Below are positions 23,516 to 32,824 of a stretch of DNA of 56,612 nucleotides, piece by piece. The stretch covers positions 1-56,612 of the forward strand of contig JAUCBJ010003948.1 in NCBI GenBank assembly GCA_032718475.1. Direction: 5' to 3'. The notes below the pieces were generated by a model. That model had not been told where the DNA came from. It saw nothing but the letters and a program-made list of their open reading frames with translations, and made no database searches. This stretch comes from Nemertoderma westbladi (taxonomy: Eukaryota; Xenacoelomorpha; Nemertodermatida; Nemertodermatidae). Each line of letters opens with the position of its first letter. Position 1 is the first letter of the stretch. The position numbers and the translations under genes are program-made.

Positions 23516-23814
23516 TGTAAACAGTCTCTATTTATTAAAAACTGTTCTGATTATATCTTTTGTTATTGTTGATGTTCTTATATTATTTATTATTAATGTT
23601 GTTGGTAAATTATTTAATATTGATGTTATCGGTAAATTATTTATTCTTGTTTCCCCATATTGTTTAAAAATATAAGATGTTTAACCGGTTATTTTTCATT
23701 TTTCTCTACTAGTTAATCTATTCTATGAGAGCGAGCCATGAAGTAAGTGAGTCTCAGCATACCACTAATGACCCCTACTGCTTCTTCGTAATCAATTTGA
23801 ATGTTAACCCCTAA
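23516..23814. other. 3' flank of the 570-aa gene
   Basis: AT-rich, with a doubled motif (attattaatgttgttggtaaattattt / aatattgatgttatcggtaaattattt in part). A gcgagccatgaa word near 23733 belongs to a dispersed family discussed elsewhere. No clear AATAAA was found close to the stop codon. Confidence 0.4.
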
Positions 23815-24337
23815 GGCATAGACTATGCCTCACTGGGGCACTGAGGCATAGACTATGACTCACTGAGGCATAGACTATGCCTCACTGAGGCATAGACTAT
23901 GCCTCACTGAGGCATAGACTATGCCTCACTGAGGCACTGAGGCATAGACTATGCCTCACTGAGGCTTTGAGGCATAGACTATGACTCACTGAGGCATAGA
24001 CTATGCCTCACTGAGGCACTGAGGCATAGACTATGACTCACCGAGGCATAGACTATGCCTCACTCAGTGCCTCGACTATGCCTCACTGAGGCACAGAGGC
24101 ATAGACTATGACTCACTGAGGCATAGACTATGCCTCACTGAGGCATTGAGGCATAGACTATGACTCACTGAGGCATAGACTATGCCTCACTGAGGCACTG
24201 AGGCATAGACTATGACTCACCGAGGCATAGACTATGCCTCACTCAGTGCCTCACTGAGGCACTGAGGCATAGACTCTGCCTCACTGAGACATAGACTATG
24301 CCTCACTGAGGCACTGAGGCATAGTCTATGCCTCACT
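23815..24337 (+). repeat. Palindrome array, left copy
   Basis: About twenty tandem copies built on a 21-bp perfect palindrome: TGAGGCATAG, a central A, then the exact reverse complement. Copies are joined directly or through short ctgaggcac spacers. The central base is mostly A here and mostly T in the array at 26374-26990, so the two arrays are in opposite orientation. A variant gcatagactatgactca also recurs. Any single strand of this DNA or RNA could fold into a row of 10-bp hairpins. Confidence 0.93.
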
Positions 24338-24493
24338 TCAATATACGAGCACAAAAGAGTTTACAAGCACAGGTTCAAATCCAACTACAGCTCTATATAT
24401 TTTGCATTGAAGTGGAATACGTTAGATGCTGGGGGGAATCTGGTTTGCGAGGGATATTTGAATGGTGAGTATAACTATCCTTGAGAGTTAGTG

Positions 24494-24675
24494 TGACGTT
24501 ATCTCACCATGGATGGGCGGGCGCTTTACCCCTGTACTCGCATCTGCTCTCTCATTGGCTGTTTAACTTTCCTCCCTCGAGTCCTGATTGGCTGCCTAAC
24601 TCACCCTCGAACTCTGATTGGATAATCCATTATAGCTTCCCTCTATAATAGCCCTCGTTCAATGCATTCCCAGTC
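24494..24675 (+). promoter_or_regulatory. RNA polymerase II-type promoter of the 357-aa gene
   Basis: A CRE-like TGACGTTA (24494-24501), inverted CCAAT boxes (ATTGG at 24554, 24587 and 24617), a TATA-like box (tataata, 24644-24650), and gcattcccagtcatt downstream. From the TATA box into the 5' UTR it is clearly homologous to the promoter at 21586-21715 (shared ctctataatagccc, cattccca, ttttattattttc-type words). Confidence 0.72.
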
Positions 24676-24790
24676 ATTCTCTAAGTTTTATTTTAAAAAG
24701 TTTTATTTATTTTCATAAAAGTTTTATTTATTTAAAATTTGTAGAATAATTTAGCTAAAATTCAATATTTTCAATTGACATTGCTATATA

Positions 24791-25864
24791 ATGCATAGAC
24801 ATGAAACTTGTTTGGTCTGTAATAAAGAAATGAGACAAGACAATTTATCTCGTCATATGGAAACACATAGAAAGGAAAAACTAATGGCTCCATTACCAAA
24901 AAAATTTAAAAAATCCGAAGATATTTTTAGTGAAGATGAAAAGAAAAAGAGAGATGAGCGTGATATATTAAATATAAAACAGACAATGGAAAGTAAATTT
25001 CATAAAGTTATGAATATTTTGAAAGGGATACAAAAACAGTTACCCCTAGAAAATGAAGAAAATTTGGGTGAGAAAGATGGAGAAGAAGAGGATGATGAGA
25101 TGGAGAATGAAAATAGTGAGGGTCAGGATGAAGTTGAAGAGAGTGAAGTTGAGAACGATGAAAGTGAAGATCAGGAAGAGGATGAAGAAAGTGAAGTTCA
25201 AGAAGTGGGTGAAGATAGCGAAGGTCAGGAAGAGAATGAAGAAAGTGAAGAACAGGAAGAGGATGAAGAAAGTGAAGTTGAGAACGAAGAAAGTGAAGAT
25301 CAGGAAGAGGATGAAGAAAGTGAAGGTCAAGAAGAGGGTGAAGATAGCGAAGGTCAGGAAGAGGGTGAAGAAAGTGAAGATCAGGAAAGCGGAGAAGAGG
25401 ATGAAAATGATGATAATGAGGAAATAAAGAGGCAATTACTTGGAAATAAGAATCAATTGCGGAAAATTATTAAACATTTGAAGGAAAATGAAGAAAATAA
25501 AGAGGCGACATTGACCCAAGTTCTAGGAAGTAAAATTAAATTACAGAAATTTATTAAACAATTAGAAGAGAATGATGAAAATAAAGAAGAGATATTGAGA
25601 CAAATATTAGGAAACAAAAATCAAATGCGGAAATTTATTAAACAAATGGAAGAAAATGAGGAAAATAGAGAAGAGATATTAAGACAGGTTCTGGGAAATA
25701 AAAGTAAATTATTGAAAATTAATGAACAATTGAATAAAATTAAGAAACAGTTGGGTAATGAGGAAGATGAAAGTAAAGTAAATCAACCAGCTTTTACTAA
25801 TTTTCGAAGACCTATGATAAAAAACTCTCGTTCAGTATATGCCCGCGCAGGACGACGCTATTGA
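24791..25864 (+). CDS. Unknown 357-aa zinc-finger / acidic / coiled-coil protein
   Basis: A single frame without introns. Residues 7-26 form a C2H2-like finger (C7, C10, H22, H26; x11 between the pairs, one less than the classical spacing). Residues ~30-55 are Lys-rich. Residues ~75-210 are almost wholly Glu/Asp/Ser, made of imperfect 12-residue repeats (EESEDQEEDEES-type). Residues ~215-335 hold three and a half ~35-residue helical repeats with the pattern ILRQxLGNKxQxRKFIKQ, predicted coiled coil. The C-terminus is basic (FRRPMIKNSRSVYARAGRRY). The design suggests a nucleic-acid-binding, self-associating protein, but no family was recognised. Its promoter is a copy of that of the 570-aa gene, so the two are probably expressed together. 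Frames on both strands inside the acidic repeat are shadows. Confidence 0.8.
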   Translation: MHRHETCLVCNKEMRQDNLSRHMETHRKEKLMAPLPKKFKKSEDIFSEDEKKKRDERDILNIKQTMESKFHKVMNILKGIQKQLPLENEENLGEKDGEEEDDEMENENSEGQDEVEESEVENDESEDQEEDEESEVQEVGEDSEGQEENEESEEQEEDEESEVENEESEDQEEDEESEGQEEGEDSEGQEEGEESEDQESGEEDENDDNEEIKRQLLGNKNQLRKIIKHLKENEENKEATLTQVLGSKIKLQKFIKQLEENDENKEEILRQILGNKNQMRKFIKQMEENEENREEILRQVLGNKSKLLKINEQLNKIKKQLGNEEDESKVNQPAFTNFRRPMIKNSRSVYARAGRRY

Positions 25865-25888
25865 TATTTGTTTGTTTGAGTTCCTTTC

Positions 25889-26025
25889 ATAATAGTATTA
25901 GGGCTATTTATCCAAAACAATTATATTAGTATTAGGACTATTTATCCATAACAATTATATTAGTATTAGGACTATTTATCTATAATAATTATATTAGTAT
26001 TATAAATGTATTTACCCCACAATAT
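25889..26025. repeat. 34-bp tandem repeat, about 3.5 copies
   Basis: Units contain tagtattaggactatttatc followed by cataacaattatat, directly downstream of the 357-aa gene. Probably part of the 3' flank; no other role is visible. Confidence 0.85.
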
Positions 26026-26159
26026 TTATTACTATTAGGTCTATTTATTCAAGAAATTATATGTTTTTATAATATACTTTGGAAAATTGGTCGACTAAGT
26101 CATAATTTTTAAAACTTTAAATAAGGGTTGAGTAATTTTATAAAGTTAAGAAGAGTGAA

Positions 26160-26365
26160 TCAATGGAGGCAACCTGAAGTCTAATCTCTTGGCCTTTACT
26201 AACATTAACTCCCAAGGTTGCATACTATCACTATAGCTGGGGGAGTCAAAGCTAGTGTACACTAGAGTCAGCCTAGAGCTAGGAAAAAGAATAATGGTCT
26301 TCTAGGGTTCGAACTCACAACCTTATAATTAGAAAACTAAGCAAATGATCAGCTTGAAGGCCTTA
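26160..26365 (-). mobile_element. tRNA-derived SINE-like sequence
   Basis: On the minus strand a B-box-like GAGTTCGAACCCT occurs (26304-26316 region) with a tRNA-like arm upstream (cttagttttctaattataag) and a ~130-bp body downstream. An internal inverted repeat (agctagtgtacactag) is in the body. The A box is unclear, so this is a tentative tRNA-SINE inside the large element. Confidence 0.4.
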
Positions 26366-26373
26366 GACCCTTA

Positions 26374-26990
26374 TGAGTCATAGTCTATGCCTCAGTGCCT
26401 CAGTGAGGCATAGTCTATGCCTCAGTGAGTCATAGTCTATGCCTCAGTGCCTCAGTGAGGCATAGTCTATGCCTCAGTGAGGCATAGTCTATGCCTCAGT
26501 GAGTCATAGTCTATGCCTCAGTGCCTCAGTGAGGCATAGTCTATGCCTCAGTGCCTCAGTGAGGCATAGTCTATGCCTCAGTGAGTCATAGTCTATGCCT
26601 CAGTGCCTCAGTGAGGCATAGTCTATGCCTCAGTGAGGCCTAGTCTATGCCTCAGTGAGGCATAGTCTATGCCTCAGTGCCTCAGTGAGGTATAGTCTAT
26701 GCCTCAGTGAGGCATAGTCTATGCCTCAGTGAGTCATAGTCTATGCCTCAGTGCCTCAGTGAGGCATAGTCTATGCCTCAGTGAGGCATAGTCTATGCCT
26801 CAGTGAGTCATAGTCTATGCCTCAGTGAGTCATAGTCTATGCCTCAGTGCCTCAGTGAGACATAGTCTATGCCTCAGTGAGGCATAGTCTATGCCTCAGT
26901 GAGTCATAGTCTATGCCTCAGTGAGGCATAGTCTATGCCTCAGTGCCTCAGTGATGCATAGTCTATGCCTCAGTGAGTCATAGTCTGTGT
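26374..26990 (-). repeat. Palindrome array, right copy (inverted)
   Basis: The same 21-bp palindrome as 23815-24337, here with the central base T (catagTctatg) and with gcctcagtgcctcagtgagg spacers, so it is the inverted counterpart. About 25 copies. Together the arrays bracket the 357-aa gene like a second, inner pair of inverted repeats. Confidence 0.93.
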
Positions 26991-27044
26991 CAGGTCTTAA
27001 ATGGGAGTCTTACAAATTCGAACGTCAACAAACAAATTCGATGG

Positions 27045-27195
27045 TTACTGTTCCACTTTGGTGTAGTGGTTGCCTTGAATTCCCATCTCCCGTATGTCAT
27101 GGGTTCGAACCCTGCATGAACCAGGGCAGTTTTCGTTCGGTCAGCAATAGGGCTAACGTTGCAAAATGCAGTATTATTGCCTAGTAACCAATTCA
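27045..27195 (+). mobile_element. tRNA-derived SINE
   Basis: RNA polymerase III signals: an A-box-like tggtgtagtggttg (about 27059-27072) and a B-box gggttcgaaccctg about 30 bp downstream, then a tail cagggcagttttcgttcggtcag. A related copy with tggtgtaatggttg and gggttcgatccc is at 35935. No poly(A) tract is evident. Confidence 0.6.
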
Positions 27196-27417
27196 TGGCT
27201 ACCATATGGTTTTCACTTTGAGACATTTCGCCCTCTAACGGCAGAATGGGGAACTTCATACTACTCTATGTCTCCACAAAATATATAGCCTATGCCGTAG
27301 TAGATGCCGATTGGGGGGTCAAATTAAGTAATAATATATCTAAATAAGTCTCAAACATCTTGCCTCATGGCTCGCCCCTTAGAACCCTTAAGCAATATAA
27401 CTTCATAGTTTTGCGGA

Positions 27418-28139
27418 TTGTAAATAACAAAGCTAGAGAAGATGTTAATTTTCAAATAATACGCCCTCTAGCGGCAGACTATGGAACTGCAGACGGCTGG
27501 ACATAGATAAGAGTAATTAGTAATCAGAGCTGTCACGAGAGGGGGGCGGGGCGCTTGGATACAACTATTATTAATAAGCTGTTGCTTGGTTAAAGCTAAT
27601 TGGGGGTCAAAGGTCAACGATAAAGCTGTCTGGAGTAATTAGTTACCAGTAAGGGAGCTGTATACCCTATGTCTAAGGATAACGAGATGAAAGTCCATGA
27701 GGTCATATAGAAACCAATATATAAAACTAATTATTGGTAAATCTAAAATAAAGTACAATTAATTAATTAAAATTAAATATAAATAAATAGGTATTAATGA
27801 ATAAAAGAGCTGCGGTGTCACTTATGACACCCTCTTGAGCCGGCTCTGCGACAGTTGGACAACACTGATGATCCATTGTGTGTCAGGGCGCTAATCAGTC
27901 TGATTAATTAGGATAATCAATTAAACCCTAATAGGACACATGTTAGGGTTTAATTGTACTAATTAATTGATGACACCTGTCAATTAGGGTCTAATTAGCC
28001 TAATTGGGAGGTGTCAGCCAGACAGTCTGGCGCCAATGACACCCAATGACACCCATAGGGTGATAATTGGGTGTCATATGACACCCAATGGGTGTCAGTG
28101 GGGTCCAACTGTCGCAGAGCCGCCCAAGACCCTACTACT
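27418..28139 (-). repeat. Right terminal inverted repeat
   Basis: Inverted partner of 20511-21216, including the self-folding outer part and the CTCF-like word (cgccctctagcgg, 27462-27474). Relative to the left copy it carries small substitutions and indels, so the two are not being perfectly equalised. The minus-strand end reads agtagtaggg, the same outer terminus as the left side. Confidence 0.9.
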
Positions 28140-28831
28140 CCTGTTAGTTCTCAATCGCGGATGTACTTGCCGCCATGGCTTGAGTGCGGGCGTTATCATC
28201 TCTCGATAACGCTTCTCTGGTGGTCCCATCAAGTGTCCTTCCTACCCATATCCCCCGTAGCACCCTTCGGGACGTTTGTTATCCCGTGGATACGGGCTCT
28301 CTCCATAAATCCTAAACTCCGCCTTGTTATTCAATGACCATCATTTCTCCGTCATCCCAATCCCTCATCAAACTGATGGTGCTTTAGTAAGGCTCAGTAG
28401 GACAACAGACGACCAATTCTGCCTGAATCAGTGTTAAAAACTGGGATGGCCTACCATATCCATATCATATCCTCGCTAACCCATGTAATATGTCCATTAC
28501 CCCTTAATCATGACTCTCCACTTACGTCATATTGTTTATCTGATGCTCGTTGCTATTTAACTAATTCATCACTACTTGCCTACAGAAAAGACTAGCTATA
28601 ACCCTCCCATTGTTATACTAGCTTCCTACCAGACTGCTTTCTGGCTCTGTAGCAATACTCTAACTCTCCACACTGGGCTATGCGCTATAGTAGTCTAGGT
28701 TGTGCGGCCTACACAGTCTATCCTACCATGCCTACATACCCCCCACAACTCCTCACGTGGTGCCCTCAATGCCCACAATAGTACGTATTACGTGTTGTTG
28801 GTCCCATTGACCCAGCTTGTGCTGGTATTTA

Positions 28832-29326
28832 TTATGTATGTTGGCACATTGTGCCCATCAGACGTACGCAATGTATACCCCTCCTAATCCTCACTATGGT
28901 ACTGTGTATCCTTCTACTACAGTATGCGTACATACCCCCCCTCACTGATGTTGCTCTTATCTCATCCACTCTGTTTGCCACGAATATGGGATAACGCGTC
29001 TTCTCGTTATGCAACTATCCCAACACTACCATGGAATCTGTCCAGTAGTGTGTCTCTACTATACGTGGCATCGTGTCCACCAAGTATGCTGTCACTCTCA
29101 CTCCTAGTCTCACAGCCGTTAGCTCGAGTTTCGGCACTGATGCTGAATCTGGTGGCGTCGACCTCGCTTCACTAAATGCAAGCCTGGGCTTATGAGTCCC
29201 CTTCTGCTGTACCAAATAAAGTGCCACACCATATGCTTCCAGGGTTGCATTGGAGAACATATGTAGTTCTAAATCGCTCATGTCTCTATCCGGGAAGTAT
29301 ACACGTGGTATACTATAAGTCCCCAT
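28832..29326 (-). pseudogene. BEL/Pao RNase H region, broken
   Basis: The segment DLELHMFSNATLEAYGVALYL followed by PKLELTAVRLGVR and THYWTDSMVVLG is the RNase H pattern of Pao elements, with Asn in place of the first catalytic Asp (FSNAT for FSDAS). An in-frame TAG at 29015-29017 interrupts it, and the frame resumes with NEKTRYPIFVANRVDEI, the conserved FVANRV motif after RNase H. Beyond that the homology is lost. Confidence 0.8.
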
Positions 29327-29356
29327 TTCTTTGAGGCTCCCTGTCCATTTCTCCCA

Positions 29357-30820
29357 CTAAACAGTGCTTATCTCCACTGGGACTTCCGCATCCCAGTCGT
29401 CTTTAATCTTGTAGACCTTCTTCAATATTTGTTTCCCCGTGACTAACAATGGGGATGCAAGACCTAGTGGATCGTAAATCCTTGCTATGTATGACACATA
29501 GCCCCATTTAGTATGGATCCTGGCACCCTCCTGACTTAGTTGATACTCCAGTTCATCTGTCTCCCGGTTCCATACGATCCCCAGTGTCTTCTGCTGCAAT
29601 TCTATTCTCTTGTCCGCCATGATCTGCTCTTTTACCGTCATAGGCTTATCTAGTTTTACCCCCGGTTGTTTATCTTCTATGGCTTAAATGAATTCTTTAG
29701 AGTTAGACTGGAATTTGGTCAAGTTAAATCCTGATCCCTTCAGGATGTCACGAACTTCGCGCCCTCTGTCGAGGATCTCCTTAACTGAGTTTCCAGAACC
29801 CATTCCATCGTCCACATAGAACCCTCATCGAATCATATCGATCGCCTTCTCGCTGTACTCCCCCCTCTTTACCCTCCACCGTGTCTCTTACGGCTGTAGT
29901 CGTGGTAAATGAGGATGACTTGGCCCCCACATTTGGCACTACCATCTTGTACATCGGTATCTCCGACTGTTCTTTGTCACCGTTGTACCACAGGAAGTGC
30001 TGACTATCGCTATCCTCCTCCATCACCCGCAATTGGTTAAACATGCCCTCTATATTGCACGTGCAGGCGAGTTTAAGGCTTGTTTTCCACTTCTAAACCT
30101 GAACAGAACCTCTATCCCCGAGTTGTAGATATTGGGGCCTTCCAGCAGGTAATCGTTTAGGCTCTTGCTATTCGTCTTGGCAGAAGCGTCGACCACCATT
30201 CTCAACTTGCCCTTCTTAGGGTCTAGAGCCACATGAAGTGGCAAATAGTAGGTCCTATCGGTATTCGGCCCGTCCACTGGTAGTTCCACGGCCCATCCTC
30301 GGTCCACGTACTTCTTGGTGGTCTTGTGGATGTATTCGTTCTTTTCGGAGCTCCGTCTAAGCGTTTGCATTAATTTTCGAAGCCTCGTCAAGACCATCCT
30401 CTTATTGTCTGGCAGTGGTACCTTCAGTTGCTTCCATACCATCCCTATGGTATATCACCCCCCTTCACATTTCATTGAGTTCCTGACGCTCTCCTGCGCC
30501 TGCTTATTCTCCACCGAGGTTCCGACCCCAGTCTCCTTCAACCCCTCGAAGTCCTGCTGTAGCAGCCTCTTGAGTTGTTCCTCTGCTCCTTCGTCCTCCA
30601 TTTCCCTCATTGTCCCCGCGAACATGCACCCTGAGGATTTGGACACACTAAATGGGATTCTGGTCTTAATTGGGCCACTGAGCGTCCACCCAAACGGTGT
30701 GAGAATCGCCACCGGGTCTTGCTCCCTATCCTCGCCGAAAACAGTCTGTAGTCTCTCGTGGGCTGTCGGACAATCCATGCCGACTATGAGAGATACTTTC
30801 AGGACGTCCAGCTCGGGCAC
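29357..30820 (-). pseudogene. BEL/Pao reverse transcriptase, broken
   Basis: Pieces in order: 30820-30455 (VGMDCPTAHERL; TPFGWTLSGPI, the protease-to-RT link), 30442-30050 (RT N-terminus with YYLPLHVALDPKKGKLRMVVD and NDYLLEGPN), 30044-29781 (VMEEDSDSQHFLWY, the YKM and GAKSS motifs). After a frameshift near 29825-29840 the YVDD catalytic motif appears in another frame at 29804-29821. A stop at 29684-29686 breaks the next segment. 29641-29357 encodes KTLGIVWN and RIYDPLGLASPLLV, the RT connection typical of Pao. The gene cannot make a full protein. Confidence 0.88.
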
Positions 30821-30984
30821 GGAGAAATCGATGTTATCCAGGTACCGGTACTGCTCGATCTCGATCTTCGTAGGTCGCCTGGCGTTAATGTTGATCGACT
30901 CTATTATGTGAATGGGTTCGATGGTAGTCCCCTAATCGCACCCTGGTGTTATCGCTGCAATTTCGCATCATCCCATCCTCAACT

Positions 30985-31631
30985 TCATGACCTCATCCTT
31001 GCTGTTACCGCCATCTTACTTGGCCTTGTCTGTAACCCTATCTTTTCGGCCACCCAACTTTCCGCTAGCGTGAATGCTGCTCCGCTATCGACCAGCATTA
31101 GCGTTGTAACCGATAGCTCGTTCTCCCCTATTATCCTCACTGGAACTACTCCTTGTAGTACTGTTCCCCTCCTCTTTGCTCCCAGGGTGCTTGTCGCCAT
31201 CGTCTGGCCTCCAGTCCCATCAGTCTCGGCATATTTAATCGGTGGTTCCTGACATTCATTCTTTCTGTGTCCTCCTACCGCGCATCGATGACATAGTCCA
31301 TTCTTACTGGTGTAGGCTATCTGATCTTGTTTAAGTAACGCCTGCCAATGCTTGCAGTACAACTTCCCGTCTTATGCGTCCCGTTTCTATGCAATTTACA
31401 TTTGTAATCGGGATTGTAGCGTTCCTCATATAGCGCATCACATATTGCGTTTAAATTCATATCTAACAGTTTGATGTTTTGGTTGCTTGGACTCGGCCTA
31501 CTGGGGGTATTGGGTTTGTATCTGTTCGTGTTGTTACTTTGCTTCTGTCCCTGCCATGATGTGGCTCTACTCCCAGCTCTCTGTGGACTTGTAGTCCCCT
31601 GTGTGGCCGCATACGGTAGCGACTGCATCAC
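30985..31631 (-). pseudogene. BEL/Pao gag end and protease, broken
   Basis: 31631-31317 is a low-complexity Gln/Asn/Ser/Pro stretch followed by CDALYEERYNPDYKC, typical of a gag C-terminus. 31362-30985 carries a zinc knuckle (CHRCAVGGHRKNEC: C-x2-C-x4-H-x4-C) and an aspartic protease active site VDSGAAF. A frameshift separates the two frames around 31317-31362. The LTR upstream of gag was not identified. Confidence 0.8.
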
Positions 31632-31640
31632 CTTCGGTAG

Positions 31641-32205
31641 TGCATTAGCCGCACTATGTTCGGGTTAAGGTCGGTTGTATTTCGGTATCGTCACTTACGG
31701 GACATTTTTCAAATTTTGTAATTGTGATTACGGGCTCATTTTGGCCATTAAAATTACAATTCAGGTGCCAAACGATTAATATCCCTGCTGAGTATAATTC
31801 CTGTGAACAAATAAACGTAGCTTCGTAGTAAATTGGAGATATCAGAAATACAAAAAAAAATAACGTGGTCCGATTTTTTGTCACATACGTGACACTCGGT
31901 AAATGATTATTTTAATACAGTAAGTAGCATATAAATTGTCAAGTATGGGCCAATAACCCGATGTGTTAACACTTTCAGGTGTTTCAGTTAGATTGGCAAT
32001 TTTTGGTGGTTTAGCAGTTCTTATGAATAAATTGCTTGAGCGTGTCCAAAATGGTGTCCCATACTTAAGGGAGGTTTTCTATCAGAAAACGGAAACTCAT
32101 AAAGATTTAGATCACCAAATTTCTATGATAGTTTTGCCAATGGGTTGTATCAGTGAGATTGCTACAGTAGGTTGGCCTACCGACCGGTATATAGGCCTAC
32201 ACGAA
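31641..32205. other. Flank between the BEL/Pao element and a small inverted-repeat element
   Basis: Possibly the BEL/Pao 5' leader and LTR. A 93-aa frame at 31963-32244 resembles nothing I know and runs into the next element, so it is not called as a gene. A TAGGCCTA octamer occurs near 32192. Confidence 0.3.
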
Positions 32206-32585
32206 GTGGGGACTTCGCGCAGCACGAAGTTGGCAGAGCCTTAGCGAATTGACACGGTTAGGGGGTAGGTCAATTTATGCAAATAGTCACGTTGGCCCTC
32301 TAGCGGCAGACTGGAGAACTGCAGATGGATTCGCCTCCTTTGAAAGTCACAGCTAATGGTCTAATACATATCTGCCAAGTTTCAGCTTAAACGGATTAAA
32401 AGCAAAGAAATGGGAGGGCATTTAATGTTTAGACATGTGGCCCTCTAGCGGGAGACCATTGCACTGATGGTGTCTGAAAGTCTCTCAAAAATCTCAACTT
32501 TTGCTCATATTGATATCTACAAATTTTCAACTTGGCAGCTTTAAATCCGACAAAGTTATTAGCATGTCAAAATCGTAACGACGAC

Positions 32586-32639
<54 letters not shown>

Positions 32640-32736
32640 AACGACGACGACGACGACGACAACTATTTGCATAAATTGACCCACCCCCTAACAGTGTCAA
32701 TTCGCTAAGGCTCCGCCAACTTCGTGGCTCGCCCCA
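32206..32736. mobile_element. 531-bp MITE-like element with ~75-bp inverted repeats
   Basis: The left end (gtggggacttcgcgcagcac, then gaagttggcagagccttagc) pairs with the right end read on the other strand (gtggggcgagccacgaagtt, then ggcggagccttagc). The interior has two copies of a gccctctagcgg word (32295-32306 and 32440-32451) and an (acg)n microsatellite at about 32577-32660, which also explains a poly-Arg frame on the minus strand. Related termini occur at 48048. Confidence 0.75.
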
Positions 32737-32824
32737 CATATTAACCTGTATACTTATATTTTGTTTAACATTTAATTTTCTTATAAATAATTCCTCCCTG
32801 TATCTACACTATGTTTGGTTTCAG

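Larger units (their letters stand above)
20511..28139. mobile_element. 7.6-kb element with ~710-bp terminal inverted repeats and two unknown genes
   Basis: The two ends are inverted copies: 20511-21216 and 27418-28139, both starting agtagtagggtcttgg from the outside. Between them lie a 570-aa gene, a palindrome array, a 357-aa gene, an inverted palindrome array and SINE-like insertions. No transposase, DNA polymerase, integrase, Rep or helicase signature was found in any frame. Termini with AG and inverted repeats of several hundred bases recall Polinton/Maverick elements, but those are usually 15-20 kb with recognisable polymerase and integrase genes and a 6-bp target duplication, none of which is seen. 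Foldback-type elements also have long, repeat-filled ends. It may be a non-autonomous derivative or an unknown family. Confidence 0.8.
28140..31640 (-). mobile_element. Decayed BEL/Pao retrotransposon
   Basis: Minus-strand pieces of a Pao-type element in the expected order: gag zinc knuckle, aspartic protease, RT, RNase H, broken by several frameshifts and stops. The integrase and 3' LTR should lie between 28140 and 28830; only degenerate frames are found there, and I cannot place them. The element ends where the inverted repeat of the 7.6-kb element begins. It is base-compositionally richer in GC than the flanking host sequence. Confidence 0.85.

Noticed and set aside
25046-25435. Phe/Leu/Ile-rich and Lys/Arg-rich frames opposite to and overlapping the acidic-repeat gene
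   Set aside because: Shadows of the Glu-rich codon repeat in the 357-aa gene.
23815-26990. CRISPR array
   Set aside because: The repeats are palindromes without unique spacers, in an animal genome, with no cas genes.
20511-28139. Parvovirus-like genome (long terminal palindromes, two genes)
   Set aside because: Neither protein has a Walker A helicase or Rep endonuclease motif, and the internal organisation does not match; only the hairpin ends are reminiscent.
31963-32244. 93-aa plus-strand frame with a CAG-like acceptor near its start
   Set aside because: It runs into the end of the 531-bp inverted-repeat element and matches no known protein; it is not part of the dynein or myosin exons.
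32527-32739. Poly-arginine frame on the minus strand
   Set aside because: A direct product of the (acg)n microsatellite.
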